Assembly (NCBI GenBank): GCA_003166865.1
Contig: PMUP01000062.1
Coordinates: 99,627 to 133,564 of the forward strand
Direction: 5' to 3'
Length of the DNA: 33,938 bases
DNA from: Bryobacterales bacterium
GTDB lineage: Bacteria > Acidobacteriota > Terriglobia > Bryobacterales > Bryobacteraceae
Below, piece after piece: positions 13,461-22,377 of this stretch (the first letter of the stretch is position 1; every line of letters starts with the position of its first letter). The notes below the pieces were generated by a model that worked only from the letters and a program-made list of their open reading frames with translations, did not search any database and was not told the DNA's origin. The translations under genes and the position numbers were made by a program.

Positions 13461-14485
13461 GCAGCGGACATCAGGTTCACGAACATTTCGTAGAATTTCT
13501 CTTTATCTAAGTCTACTTGGATGGCAACTGGCTGCGCGGCGGTTTTTGGCTTGTCGCTCTCGGTCCAAGTCAGCGTGTTGCCGTATCCGGCTCCATGGTC
13601 GATGTCGACGCTCATGTACCTGATCTCCTGCTGGGTGATCAGCGACGGATCGATCCAGGCGGCCGCGGCCAGTTCGTCCCACATATAATCGTTGCCGCCG
13701 CCCGGCTGGTAGAACCGGGCAATGTAGTGCGCCAAAGCAGTTCCGCTGGAATCGATTCGCTTGACCATCTGCGGTGTAAGCCGAGCTTTGATGGAGATGT
13801 CCACGGGCGTGCATGTGATCTTCCTCCACGGCGCCCGTAGCACGATGTGCGCGGCTTCTGGATCGAACCAGAAATTGAATTCGTGGCGCGGGTTGTTTGC
13901 GAACTCCGGATCGTTGGTCTGCGGATTCAGGCTGCCTCCCATAAAGACTAATTCCTGCGCCAGCCCGGCGAATTGCGGATCCAGTGAAATTGCCAGCGCG
14001 AGGTTGGTCATTGGAGCACCCTCATAGATAGTGACTTCGTGCGGATACTTGTGCACCATCCTGAGCAGGAAGTGCGCCGCGTCTTCACCCGAGGGCTTGG
14101 TAGAGGGCTGCCCTTCCGGCAGCGGGGGCACGACAAATGGTTCGTGCCACCAGCGCGCGTCCCAGGCGCCCGCATAGGCCACCTTGCCGTAGCGTTCCTG
14201 CCATTGCAGGGACTCTTCGCGAGTGTGCACCAGGGGAAACGCCGCGCCGCTCATCACCGGAATGTCGGTGCGGCCCATGATCTCGAGCAAGCGCAGCGTG
14301 TGAACCACTTCTTCGTCGCGCCATTGATCTCCGCTGACTACGGTGATGCCCAGCACCTCGACCTGCGGGGACTGGATCAATAGAGCCAGCGTCTGCATGT
14401 TGCTGCCGCCGGGGCCGGAACAATCTTCGTTGATAATGATTTTGCGGCGCGGCTGGCTCCAGGCGAGAGAGCCTGCCAGCAGCAA
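13454..14485 (-). CDS. Exported nucleoside-hydrolase-like protein (IUNH superfamily)
   Basis: About 343 residues from TTG 14485. A hydrophobic leader (LLLAGSLAWSQ) suggests export; the reading frame is open further upstream without a standard start, so the true N-terminus may be longer. The body matches inosine/uridine-preferring nucleoside hydrolases, which cleave ribonucleosides to base plus ribose: VLGITVVSGDQ, HTLRLLEIMGRTDIPV, PMTNLALAISLDPQFA, HEFNFWFDPEAAHIVL and WDELAAAAWIDPSL. The usual N-terminal calcium motif D-x-D-P-G-x-D-D is replaced by NEDCSGPGGSNMQ, so the metal site or substrate may differ. It is 20 bp downstream of the receptor gene on the same strand, probably one operon. 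Confidence 0.78.
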   Translation of the reverse strand: MLLAGSLAWSQPRRKIIINEDCSGPGGSNMQTLALLIQSPQVEVLGITVVSGDQWRDEEVVHTLRLLEIMGRTDIPVMSGAAFPLVHTREESLQWQERYGKVAYAGAWDARWWHEPFVVPPLPEGQPSTKPSGEDAAHFLLRMVHKYPHEVTIYEGAPMTNLALAISLDPQFAGLAQELVFMGGSLNPQTNDPEFANNPRHEFNFWFDPEAAHIVLRAPWRKITCTPVDISIKARLTPQMVKRIDSSGTALAHYIARFYQPGGGNDYMWDELAAAAWIDPSLITQQEIRYMSVDIDHGAGYGNTLTWTESDKPKTAAQPVAIQVDLDKEKFYEMFVNLMSAAH

Positions 14486-14505
14486 CGCAATCGCGAGCCG
14501 CGGGC

Positions 14506-17500
14506 TCAGAAAGCCAGCTTGAGAGCGAACTGAACCAGACGCGGATTGTTCACTGTGTAGTTAATGACGGCAAACGTGGTCGAATTGAAGTCAGCACCGG
14601 ACCCGTTGCCGCCGGGCGAACCGAACTGCGGATGGTTGAACAAGTTGAAGAACTCAGTTCGGAAATCGAGCCGCATCCCTTCACGTGGCAGCGCGAAGTG
14701 TTTGATGATCGAGAAATCCGTGTTCACGAAGCCGGGACCCGAAAGCGGCGTCCGGCTTGCGTTTCCGAGCTGTCCTACTGGCGGCTGCGAAAAGCACGAG
14801 ACGTTGAACCACTCTGACAAAGTCGGATGGCTCAACACGGGATTGCAGGTTTGATTCGGGCGGATGAGCTCTTCGTCATTGGCATTCTCCAAGCCTGAGC
14901 CGGAAGTGGCGTTGCTATCGATGACGAAAACCGGGAATCCGGAGGTGGCCTTTTCGATGACGGTCACCTCCCAGCCTCCGGCGATCGCGTTGGTCGCTCC
15001 GTTCCAGGTGCTTCCCCATTTCCGGCCTTTGCCGAACGGCAACTGATAAATGATGCTGGCAGTGAAATTGTGATTCAGGTTGATCTGTGAAAGTCCCCAG
15101 TCCAACTTTTGCCAATTCGGCAGCGGGAAATAGGTGGACCCTATAATACTTCCCAGTCCGTCGCTGAAACCGGTGTCATACGCTCTCGAATAAGTATACC
15201 CGATGAGCCCGTAAATCCCGTAACGCGCGCTCTTGGTCTCGGCTTTGATCTGCAGAGAATTGTAATTCGCGCGCCCGGAGTCGAAAATATTTTGGATGGT
15301 CGAATAAGGGAACGCAGGATATGCTATCCCGAAAGCCGCTCCATTCGGACCGCATCCAAGCGTATATCCTGAGACCGTTCCGCAGGCGAGGGGAGATTCA
15401 ACGTTGATGTTATTCCCGTATTCCAAAATATGAGAACTTCGGGAACCCGCATAACCCGCGGTCAACACGATCTGGCCGGGCAGCGCCTGTTCTAAATTGA
15501 CATTGAACTGCTGAATTCTGCCCTGCTTGAAGTTGGTATTTTGCGCCAGAATGGTCCCCGTGAAGTCGGCAGGATTGGGAGGGGAAGTGAAGGTGGGAAA
15601 CCCCGAGGACATGCTGATTGCCGATGGCGTCAATCCGTTAGAGGCGCAGGCCGCCGTCGCGAACGTACAATTGCCGCCGAAAGCAAATTGATCCGATTCG
15701 GCGTAATAAGGCGGGTTCTGCCACAACCCCTGCGCGCCCTGGTTCCAGGAAGAATCGTGGAAGATTGCATAGCCGCCGCGAACCACGGTATTGTTACTGC
15801 CGAATGGTTTCCAAGCGGCTCCAAGGCGGGGCTCCAGCGCGGTGAGATCCATCTTGATGCCCGCGCTCGGGCCCGCATTCTGACCTGCGATCAGGAACTG
15901 CCCAGTGGCGGGATTAAAGTCCGACATGCGATTGCCCACTTCGCTTTCGGGCGTCATCAGCGCCCAAGCCAAACCGAGGTTCAAGGTTAAACTCTTACTG
16001 ACGCGCCAATTATCCTCAATGTATGGGCGGTACAGTTTCCAGCGGCGACCGGTATTTCCGCCACCAAACTCCTGGTCGTGGATGGCCAAGCTCGTCAGAC
16101 CTGTCAGAAGGTCCGCCGCCGGATCGCCGGTCCAAAGCCCGCTGACCACCCAGAATCCGTTGGGGAAACCTACGGCCACCGTGTTCAACTGATTCGCGCG
16201 AATGTTGCCGCCGATTCGGATATCGTGGCTGCCCCGAACCATGTCCAGCGAATCCGAGAGCATCCAAACATTCGTGCCGCCCACGAACGGCGTGTACCCG
16301 CGATCGCCCAGCGACCAATAAATACCTTCCATCTCTACCGATGTCAGACCGGAGCTATTGCCTCCCAGGTCGGCGCCCGGGATGCCAAGCGCGGTCGCTG
16401 CGTTACTGCCCGTTCCTTGCGACGTGATGTAGTCGAAGATCCGGTTAAAACCGCCGCTCAGTTGGTTGACCGTGTTGGGCGAAAAGAGGTGGGTCTCCGA
16501 TATTGCGACATTGCGGGCGTGATTGATGATGCCTTGATTGCTGGCAAAGGGGCCTTGTTCGGCGAACCCCGGGGCGCCGCCGGGCACGTAAGACGTAGCT
16601 TGATCGTAACTGAAGCGCGCGAACAAAGTATCCTTGGCGGAAATGTTTTCATCCAGCCGGATGTCGAACTTTCCTTCGTTGAGCTTTCTCACCGGCTCAC
16701 TCGTGTAGTTATAGCCGAGAGCGGCATTGTTCGCGTTGGGCAGAGGATACAGGTTGATCAATTCTTGACCAATCGGGTTAATCAGGCTTTGCGGAATTAT
16801 GTTGCAAGGAGTACCGGCTGCCTGACTACCATTCGCGGCCGCTGGTAGGGCACTGCCCCCGCTGCACATGAACGGAACAGGATTCCCGTTCGCGCCAGTG
16901 GCCCAGGGATTGGTCAGTTGGATGCCGTTCGGTTGGCCGAAGGCGTTGTCGGTAAAATTGCCACTGCGCATAGCTATGGAGGGCACCACGCCCGTGAACG
17001 GAATCCCGTGCCGTTGATCCTTTTGCTCGAAATCCACAAAGAAAAAAGTCTTGTCTTTCTTGATCGGACCGCCCAGCGAGAATCCAAACTGGTTGAGATT
17101 GAACTTCTCGGTGGAAGTGGCGAAGAAGCTGCGCGCGTCCAGGTCGGTGTTGCGGAAGAACTCGAAGACGCTTCCATGGAACTGATCGCTTCCCGATTTC
17201 GTGGTTACCAACACCGTCGGACCGCCGCGCGTTCCCCATTCCGCCGAGTAGTTGTAGGTGAGGACCTTGAACTCCTGGATGGAGTCGATGGAAGACAGAA
17301 TCGAAATAGCGCCGGACGTCAGCTCATTGTTGTCGTTGCCATCCAACAGCCAATCGGTGCTGTTGGCGCGTGAGCCGCCAACCGAAAGAGAATAAGACCC
17401 GCGCGCGGACGCTTCGCTGCTGGGGCCGCCATTAAAAAAGCTGTTTGGATTGGTTTCCTGAGTTGTACCGGGAGTCATCGTGGCAAGCTGCACGAAGTCG

Positions 17501-17955
17501 CGACCGTTCAAGGGGAGATCGTTGACCTGCTGGGATGTGATGACTTGGCCCAAAGTGGCGTCGGACGTTTGGATAGCAACAGCGGTCGCATTAACCTCGA
17601 CGCTGGATTGGACCGACGCGGGGGTCAGCTTGAAATCCAACTCGCGGTGTTCGTCTACTTGCAGCCCGATGTCTTTCGCTTGGGCGGTCTGGAAACCCTG
17701 CAGTTCCACTTGGACGGTGTAATTGGCAACGCCCAGCAGGGGAATAATATACTCGCCGCTTTCATTGGTGGTGAAAGTTCGGGACAGCCCCGTGGCTGGA
17801 GCCGTGACCGTTACCTTCGCCCCGGGCACAGCAGAGCCGGTAGCGTCCGTCACGGTCCCTGAAATGCTTCCCGTGGCTTGTCCGTAGACGATGGAAGCCG
17901 CTAAGAATGTAAGCAAACAAACAACGGTTATGCGTGGAGCGATTCTAATGAGCAT
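14506..17955 (-). CDS. Oar-like TonB-dependent receptor with carboxypeptidase-regulatory domain
   Basis: A 1149-residue outer-membrane protein. ATG 17955 is preceded by a run of G that can serve as ribosome binding site; TTG 17967 would add four residues. A signal peptide ends in SIVYGQ. Residues 25-115 are the carboxypeptidase-regulatory-like beta sandwich (GSISGTVTDATGSAVPGAKV, then TTNESGEYIIPLLGVANYTV). A plug region follows with QQVNDLPLNGRDFVQL, then the long beta barrel, ending in FALKLAF with the terminal Phe needed for outer-membrane insertion. This family is greatly expanded in acidobacteria. The adjacent nucleoside hydrolase and downstream nucleobase genes suggest nucleosides or nucleic-acid fragments as cargo, but that is inference from position. 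Confidence 0.9.
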   Translation of the reverse strand: MLIRIAPRITVVCLLTFLAASIVYGQATGSISGTVTDATGSAVPGAKVTVTAPATGLSRTFTTNESGEYIIPLLGVANYTVQVELQGFQTAQAKDIGLQVDEHRELDFKLTPASVQSSVEVNATAVAIQTSDATLGQVITSQQVNDLPLNGRDFVQLATMTPGTTQETNPNSFFNGGPSSEASARGSYSLSVGGSRANSTDWLLDGNDNNELTSGAISILSSIDSIQEFKVLTYNYSAEWGTRGGPTVLVTTKSGSDQFHGSVFEFFRNTDLDARSFFATSTEKFNLNQFGFSLGGPIKKDKTFFFVDFEQKDQRHGIPFTGVVPSIAMRSGNFTDNAFGQPNGIQLTNPWATGANGNPVPFMCSGGSALPAAANGSQAAGTPCNIIPQSLINPIGQELINLYPLPNANNAALGYNYTSEPVRKLNEGKFDIRLDENISAKDTLFARFSYDQATSYVPGGAPGFAEQGPFASNQGIINHARNVAISETHLFSPNTVNQLSGGFNRIFDYITSQGTGSNAATALGIPGADLGGNSSGLTSVEMEGIYWSLGDRGYTPFVGGTNVWMLSDSLDMVRGSHDIRIGGNIRANQLNTVAVGFPNGFWVVSGLWTGDPAADLLTGLTSLAIHDQEFGGGNTGRRWKLYRPYIEDNWRVSKSLTLNLGLAWALMTPESEVGNRMSDFNPATGQFLIAGQNAGPSAGIKMDLTALEPRLGAAWKPFGSNNTVVRGGYAIFHDSSWNQGAQGLWQNPPYYAESDQFAFGGNCTFATAACASNGLTPSAISMSSGFPTFTSPPNPADFTGTILAQNTNFKQGRIQQFNVNLEQALPGQIVLTAGYAGSRSSHILEYGNNINVESPLACGTVSGYTLGCGPNGAAFGIAYPAFPYSTIQNIFDSGRANYNSLQIKAETKSARYGIYGLIGYTYSRAYDTGFSDGLGSIIGSTYFPLPNWQKLDWGLSQINLNHNFTASIIYQLPFGKGRKWGSTWNGATNAIAGGWEVTVIEKATSGFPVFVIDSNATSGSGLENANDEELIRPNQTCNPVLSHPTLSEWFNVSCFSQPPVGQLGNASRTPLSGPGFVNTDFSIIKHFALPREGMRLDFRTEFFNLFNHPQFGSPGGNGSGADFNSTTFAVINYTVNNPRLVQFALKLAF

Positions 17956-18198
17956 TGCCCCCCCCAATTCATGACCGCCTGCAACCCATGGTGCGTGCCC
18001 ATCACGATTGTCTCCTTCATGTATTGCTGTTATCGAGCGCGGTTATTATTTTGCGGCTGAACACACACGGTTCACTCTTCATCTAGCCAGCGACAGACTA
18101 AGTGGATTAAGCCAGTTTTGCCTGTTTTCATAACTTTGTCAAGGGGAAACGACCTCATCACAAGACGGTTAAGGTGGTGATGTGACTGGAGGTTCTGG
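17956..18198 (-). promoter_or_regulatory. Receptor promoter region with hairpin after the transporter gene
   Basis: This 243-bp gap separates the receptor from the transporter operon on the same strand. CATCAC (18156-18161) and GTGATG (18177-18182) form a 6-bp hairpin 17 bp beyond the transporter stop and may end that transcript. No T tract follows, so this is weak. The receptor promoter presumably lies in the AT-richer part around 18020-18130; I cannot define its boxes. Confidence 0.35.
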
Positions 18199-19662
18199 CT
18201 AGGCCTGCTCGCTGGTCATCTCGGGCAGCTCAGCGGATTTAGGAACGATGGTCTTACCTGCTCTGCTCCGCATCGACACCCAATAGGTCAGGGAAGCCAC
18301 CAGGAATCCGACAAACCAGGCGTAGTCGTAGAGCCAGCGCAGCGGAGGAACCAGCAGGCCGATCAACGCCACCAATACGCCGGCCGCGAGCGCGATGATG
18401 GCGCGATAATTCACGCCGCTCCCGTATCGATAAATGCCGCGCGGGTTGTAGAGTTCGCCAACGTCAAGATAGGTGTGGCGCAGCAGAAAATAATCCGTGA
18501 TCATGATTCCAGCGATGGGACCCAGCAGGCCCGAGTATCCAACCAGCCAGCCAAAAATGTAGGTTTGAAAATCTGTCAGCAGTCTCCACGGCATCATGAG
18601 CACGCCCACAACGCCCGTAATGATTCCGCCGGTGCGGAAAGAAATGAGGCGCGGATTCAGGTTCGAAAAATCGTTGGAGGGCGAGACGACATTGGCCGCG
18701 ACGTTAGTGTTCAAAGTGGCCACCAGCAGCGCGACCAGGGCGATGGAAGCGATCACAGGCTCGTGAAATTGGGCCAGCAGCGCGACGGGGTCCCAGATGG
18801 CCTTGCCAAAAAGGATGACCGATGCCGACGTTACGGCGACACCGATGAACGAGTAGATGGTCATGGCGGGTGGAAGTCCCAGCGCCTGGCCGATCATCTG
18901 CGCCTTCTGCGATCGCGCGTACCGTGTGAAGTCGGGAATGTTCAGCGCCACCGTGGCCCAGAAGCCGACCATGCCGGTCAATGACGGAATGAAGAAGTGC
19001 ATAAACTCGCCGGTGGTTTGGAACTTACTCGGAGTTTGCAGCACGGGCCCGAGTCCGCCGGCCTTGCGCGCGATCCACCACAACAAGAGCAAGCCCACCG
19101 CCAGCATGAACGGCGCCCCGATGCCTTCGAGATACTTGATGGTGTCGATGCCGCGCCAAATCACCGCCATGGTGAGCAGCCAGAACAAATAGAAACATAC
19201 CCAAGGGGTCCACACGCTCGAAGCCGCCCGAGGCCACAGCACTTGAAGCATCGAATAGATGGCTTGGCCGCCGATCCAGGATTGGATGCCGAACCATCCG
19301 CAAGCCACCAGCGCGCGCAACACGGCGGGCACGTTCGCTCCGCGCACTCCGAACGAAGCCCGCACCAGGACCGGAAACGGGATGCCATACTTGGCGCCCG
19401 CGTGCGCGTTGAGAATCATCGGAATCAGCACGATGACGTTGCCCAGCAGAATGGTGCCGATGGCCTGCTTCCAGCTCATGCCGCCGGCGATCAGGCCCGA
19501 GGCCAGCATGTACGTGGGAATGCAGACGCTCATGGCGACCCAGAGCGAGGCGTAGTTGTAGATGCCCCAGGTGCGCTTGTCTGGGGGCACGGGCGCGAGG
19601 TCTTTGTTGTAGAGGCTCGACTCGCGCTGCACATTTTTTGACCCGCGTTCCGCTAGGTCCAT
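18199..19662 (-). CDS. NCS1-family nucleobase/hydantoin/allantoin:cation symporter
   Basis: A 487-residue polytopic inner-membrane protein. The N-terminus has the NCS1 lead-in NKDLAPVPPDKRTWGIYNYASLW before about 12 hydrophobic segments. ASFGVRGANVPAVLRALVACGWFGIQSWIGGQA is the family's TM3 region with the conserved Trp-Phe-Gly-Ile-Gln, and LNIPDFTRYARSQ and VSPSNDFSNLNP are further signatures. NCS1 members import uracil, cytosine, hydantoins, allantoin or purines with Na+ or H+; the exact substrate cannot be read from sequence. The gene overlaps the end of hydA by 10 bp, with GGAG just before its ATG. It ends the preT-preA-hydA operon, so uracil, thymine or hydantoin uptake is most likely. 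Confidence 0.9.
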   Translation of the reverse strand: MDLAERGSKNVQRESSLYNKDLAPVPPDKRTWGIYNYASLWVAMSVCIPTYMLASGLIAGGMSWKQAIGTILLGNVIVLIPMILNAHAGAKYGIPFPVLVRASFGVRGANVPAVLRALVACGWFGIQSWIGGQAIYSMLQVLWPRAASSVWTPWVCFYLFWLLTMAVIWRGIDTIKYLEGIGAPFMLAVGLLLLWWIARKAGGLGPVLQTPSKFQTTGEFMHFFIPSLTGMVGFWATVALNIPDFTRYARSQKAQMIGQALGLPPAMTIYSFIGVAVTSASVILFGKAIWDPVALLAQFHEPVIASIALVALLVATLNTNVAANVVSPSNDFSNLNPRLISFRTGGIITGVVGVLMMPWRLLTDFQTYIFGWLVGYSGLLGPIAGIMITDYFLLRHTYLDVGELYNPRGIYRYGSGVNYRAIIALAAGVLVALIGLLVPPLRWLYDYAWFVGFLVASLTYWVSMRSRAGKTIVPKSAELPEMTSEQA

Positions 19663-21044
19663 GCTCCGCCTCTCGCCTCGCGGCGCAAGTATTGTCCGCG
19701 GCCGGTGCGGCCGACGTATCGTCCGTACTCGACAATCAGTTCGCCGCGCGAAAACACCTGGCGGGCATTGCCTTGGACTTTGAAGCCTTCGAACATCGAA
19801 TAATCGACGCGCATGTGGTGCGTCTTCGCGCTAATCAGATGCTCGGCTTTGGGATCCCACACTACGATGTCCGCGTCGCTTCCAGGCGCGATCGCGCCTT
19901 TCTTGGGATACATGCCAAAGATTCGCGCGGGCGCGGTGGACACGATTTCGACAAAGCGGTTCAGCGTGATCTTGCCGGCATTCACTCCATGATGATGCAA
20001 GAGCTGCAGTCGGTTCTCGATGCCCGGGCCGCCGTTGGGGATCTTCGTGAAATCGTCTTTGCCCAGCGACTTCTGATCTTCGAAACAAAACGGGCAATGG
20101 TCGGTCGAGACCACTTGCAGGTGGTCGCTCTTCAGACCATCCCACAGCTTCGGGAGATTCTGCTTCTCGCGCAGCGGCGGCGTAAAGACGTACTTGGCGC
20201 TTTCGAAGCCTGGGACGTTCATGTCGTCGATGGAGAGCAGCAGATATTGCGGGCAGGTTTCGGCAAACGCGGGCAAGCCTCGGTCGCGGGCTTCGCGCAC
20301 CTGGTTCAGAGCGTCTTCTGATGAAAGATGCACGATGTAGATTGGAACACCCGCGATCTCCGCCAGCGCGATGGCGCGATGAACGGCTTCTGCTTCGGCC
20401 AGCGTGGGACGGGTGAGCGCGTGATAGATGGGCGCGGTTTTGCCTTCGGCCAGCGCCTGGCGCACGATCACGTCGATCACGCTGCCGTTTTCGGCGTGCA
20501 TACAGATCAACGCGCCGTTCTTCGAGGTCTGCTTCAGGGCACGAAAAATAGTGGCATCGTCCACCATCAGCACGTTCGGATACGCCATGAAGAGCTTGAA
20601 GCTGGCTACTCCTTCGCGCACCATGTCGTCCATGTCTTCGAGGCCGGCGTCGGAAAGGTCGGTGACGATCATGTGCAGCCCATAATCGATGCACGCCTTG
20701 GATTCCGCCTTTTTCCACCAAGTGTCCAAAGCGTCGCGCATCTTCGTTCCGCGCGCTTGGATGGCGAAGTCGACGATGGTGGTGGTGCCGCCGATGGCCG
20801 CCGCGCACGTCCCGGTTTCGAAATCGTCGCTCGAGGTTGTGCCGCCGAACGGCATGTCGAGATGCGTGTGCGCGTCGATGCCGCCTGGCAACAGCAACAT
20901 GCCTGTGGCGTCCAGGATTTCGTGGCCGGGTTCGGCCGGAATTCCCGCGCGCACCTCTTTGATTGTCGCGCCTTCGATCAAGACGTCCGCCGCGAGGGTC
21001 TTATCCGCGGACACAACCGACCCGTTACGAATGAGGAGTCCCAT
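19653..21044 (-). CDS. hydA: Dihydropyrimidinase / D-hydantoinase
   Basis: A 463-residue cytosolic amidohydrolase that opens the dihydrouracil or dihydrothymine ring to N-carbamoyl-beta-amino acids. ATG 21044 is chosen; it overlaps the end of preA by 20 bp. An upstream frame extension to 21347 lies inside preA and is discarded. Visible motifs are GGIDAHTHLDMPFGG (binuclear metal His59 and His61), SFKLFMAYPNV (Lys150, the carboxylated bridging lysine), CMHAENGS, YIVHLSSEDAL, AETCPQYLLL and VSTDHCPFCFEDQK (metal Asp). The position between preA and the transporter fixes the pathway as reductive pyrimidine catabolism, though hydantoins may also be used. Confidence 0.93.
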   Translation of the reverse strand: MGLLIRNGSVVSADKTLAADVLIEGATIKEVRAGIPAEPGHEILDATGMLLLPGGIDAHTHLDMPFGGTTSSDDFETGTCAAAIGGTTTIVDFAIQARGTKMRDALDTWWKKAESKACIDYGLHMIVTDLSDAGLEDMDDMVREGVASFKLFMAYPNVLMVDDATIFRALKQTSKNGALICMHAENGSVIDVIVRQALAEGKTAPIYHALTRPTLAEAEAVHRAIALAEIAGVPIYIVHLSSEDALNQVREARDRGLPAFAETCPQYLLLSIDDMNVPGFESAKYVFTPPLREKQNLPKLWDGLKSDHLQVVSTDHCPFCFEDQKSLGKDDFTKIPNGGPGIENRLQLLHHHGVNAGKITLNRFVEIVSTAPARIFGMYPKKGAIAPGSDADIVVWDPKAEHLISAKTHHMRVDYSMFEGFKVQGNARQVFSRGELIVEYGRYVGRTGRGQYLRREARGGAWT

Positions 21045-22377
21045 TGACCAGATCTTCCCAAGTCTCGCGAGGCAAGTGATTTTCCACGCGCTCCATCGTG
21101 ATGCAACTTTCGACCGGACACACCAGCGCACAGAGATTGCAGCCGACACATTCGTCCTCATCCACGCGCGGAACACGAGCCAGCGGCGCCTCTGCCTGGA
21201 CGCCACGGTCCAGCCTGGGAATCGGAGTGACGGAAATTCTCGCGCGGCTGGCTGCTTCAATCGCGGGCGGGGTGGAATGCGCGTGATCCAGATGAATGCA
21301 TTGATGCGCGCCGTCCCAGCAGGCAATGTAGCAAAGCTCGCAGCCAATGCATTTCTCTTCGTGAATGCGCGCCACGATCTTGAAATTCAAGTTCAGGTGA
21401 TTCCAGTCGGTGACCTTGGGCGCGCTCAGCCCGCGAAAATCCTCGATGCGAGCGAAGCCTTTTTCGCGCATCCAGTTCTGGAGACCGTCGGTCATGTCTT
21501 CGATGACGCGATACCCGTAATGCATCACGGCGGTGCACACTTGGACCGTGCCGCAGCCCAGCAGAATAAACTCAGCCGCGTCGCGCCATGTGCCGATGCC
21601 GCCAATACCCGAGATCGGCAGCCGTGATGCCTCGTCGTTTTGAAGCTGATGCACCATGTTCAGCGCGATCGGCTTCACCGCGGGCCCGCAATAACCGCCG
21701 TGCGAAGAGAGTCCATCGACATTAGGCCTCGGCTCCAAAGTATCCAAATCGATTCCGGTGATGGAGTTGATGGTGTTGATGGCCGATAGCCCGTCGGCCC
21801 CGGCTCGCTTGGCTGCGCGCGCGATCTGGCGGATGTCGGTGATGTTGGGCGTGAGCTTCACCAGCACGGGCGTCCGCGCCTTCTCCTTCACCCAGCCCGT
21901 GATCATCTCGGTATACTCGGGCACCTGCCCAACGGCGCTCCCCATACCACGCTCGGACATTCCATGCGGGCACCCGAAGTTCAGTTCCAGGCCGTCCGCG
22001 CCTGCGTCCTCGGAGCGCTGCACGATATCGTGCCAGGCGTCGCGCGTGGACTCTACCATCAGCGAAGCGATCACCGCGTGCTTCGGGTAGCACTTTTTCA
22101 CCTCGGCGATTTCGCGCAGATTGGTTTCGATGGGGCGGTCCGAGATCAGTTCGATATTATTGAGGCCCATCATGCGCTGGCCGTTCCAATCGACGGATGA
22201 ATAGCGCGAGGACACGTTGGTGATGGGCTCGCCAATAGTTTTCCAAACCGCGCCACCCCACCCCGCGTCGAACGCGCGCATGACCTGTTCGCCGCAATTC
22301 GTAGGCGGCGCGGAGGCCAGCCAGAACGGGTTGGGGCAGCGAATGCCGCCGGCAAACGTCGTGGAAAGATCAGGCAT
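21025..22377 (-). CDS. preA: NAD-dependent dihydropyrimidine dehydrogenase subunit PreA
   Basis: A 450-residue protein that reduces uracil or thymine to the dihydro form together with PreT. ATG 22377 is used; its start overlaps the preT stop by 8 bp. The N-terminal part is a dihydroorotate-dehydrogenase-like FMN barrel (PFWLASAPPT, WGGAVWKTIG, ELNFGCPHGMSERGMGSAVG, VKLTPNITDI, SAINTINSITG, ISGIGGIGTWRDAAEFILLG). The C-terminal part carries two 4Fe-4S ferredoxin clusters, CIGCELCYIAC and CVGCNLCALVCP, which pass electrons from PreT to FMN. The spacer between the clusters is longer than in the compact enterobacterial protein as I remember it. It is central in the minus operon with preT and hydA. 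Confidence 0.94.
   Translation of the reverse strand: MPDLSTTFAGGIRCPNPFWLASAPPTNCGEQVMRAFDAGWGGAVWKTIGEPITNVSSRYSSVDWNGQRMMGLNNIELISDRPIETNLREIAEVKKCYPKHAVIASLMVESTRDAWHDIVQRSEDAGADGLELNFGCPHGMSERGMGSAVGQVPEYTEMITGWVKEKARTPVLVKLTPNITDIRQIARAAKRAGADGLSAINTINSITGIDLDTLEPRPNVDGLSSHGGYCGPAVKPIALNMVHQLQNDEASRLPISGIGGIGTWRDAAEFILLGCGTVQVCTAVMHYGYRVIEDMTDGLQNWMREKGFARIEDFRGLSAPKVTDWNHLNLNFKIVARIHEEKCIGCELCYIACWDGAHQCIHLDHAHSTPPAIEAASRARISVTPIPRLDRGVQAEAPLARVPRVDEDECVGCNLCALVCPVESCITMERVENHLPRETWEDLVNGTPHS

Noticed and set aside
16078-16848. A 256-codon plus-strand frame opposite the TonB receptor
   Set aside because: It is Arg/Val rich with no recognisable domain; the receptor frame on the minus strand is continuous and characteristic.
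20328-21047. A 239-codon plus-strand frame opposite hydA
   Set aside because: The minus strand encodes all dihydropyrimidinase motifs; this is a GC-rich shadow frame.
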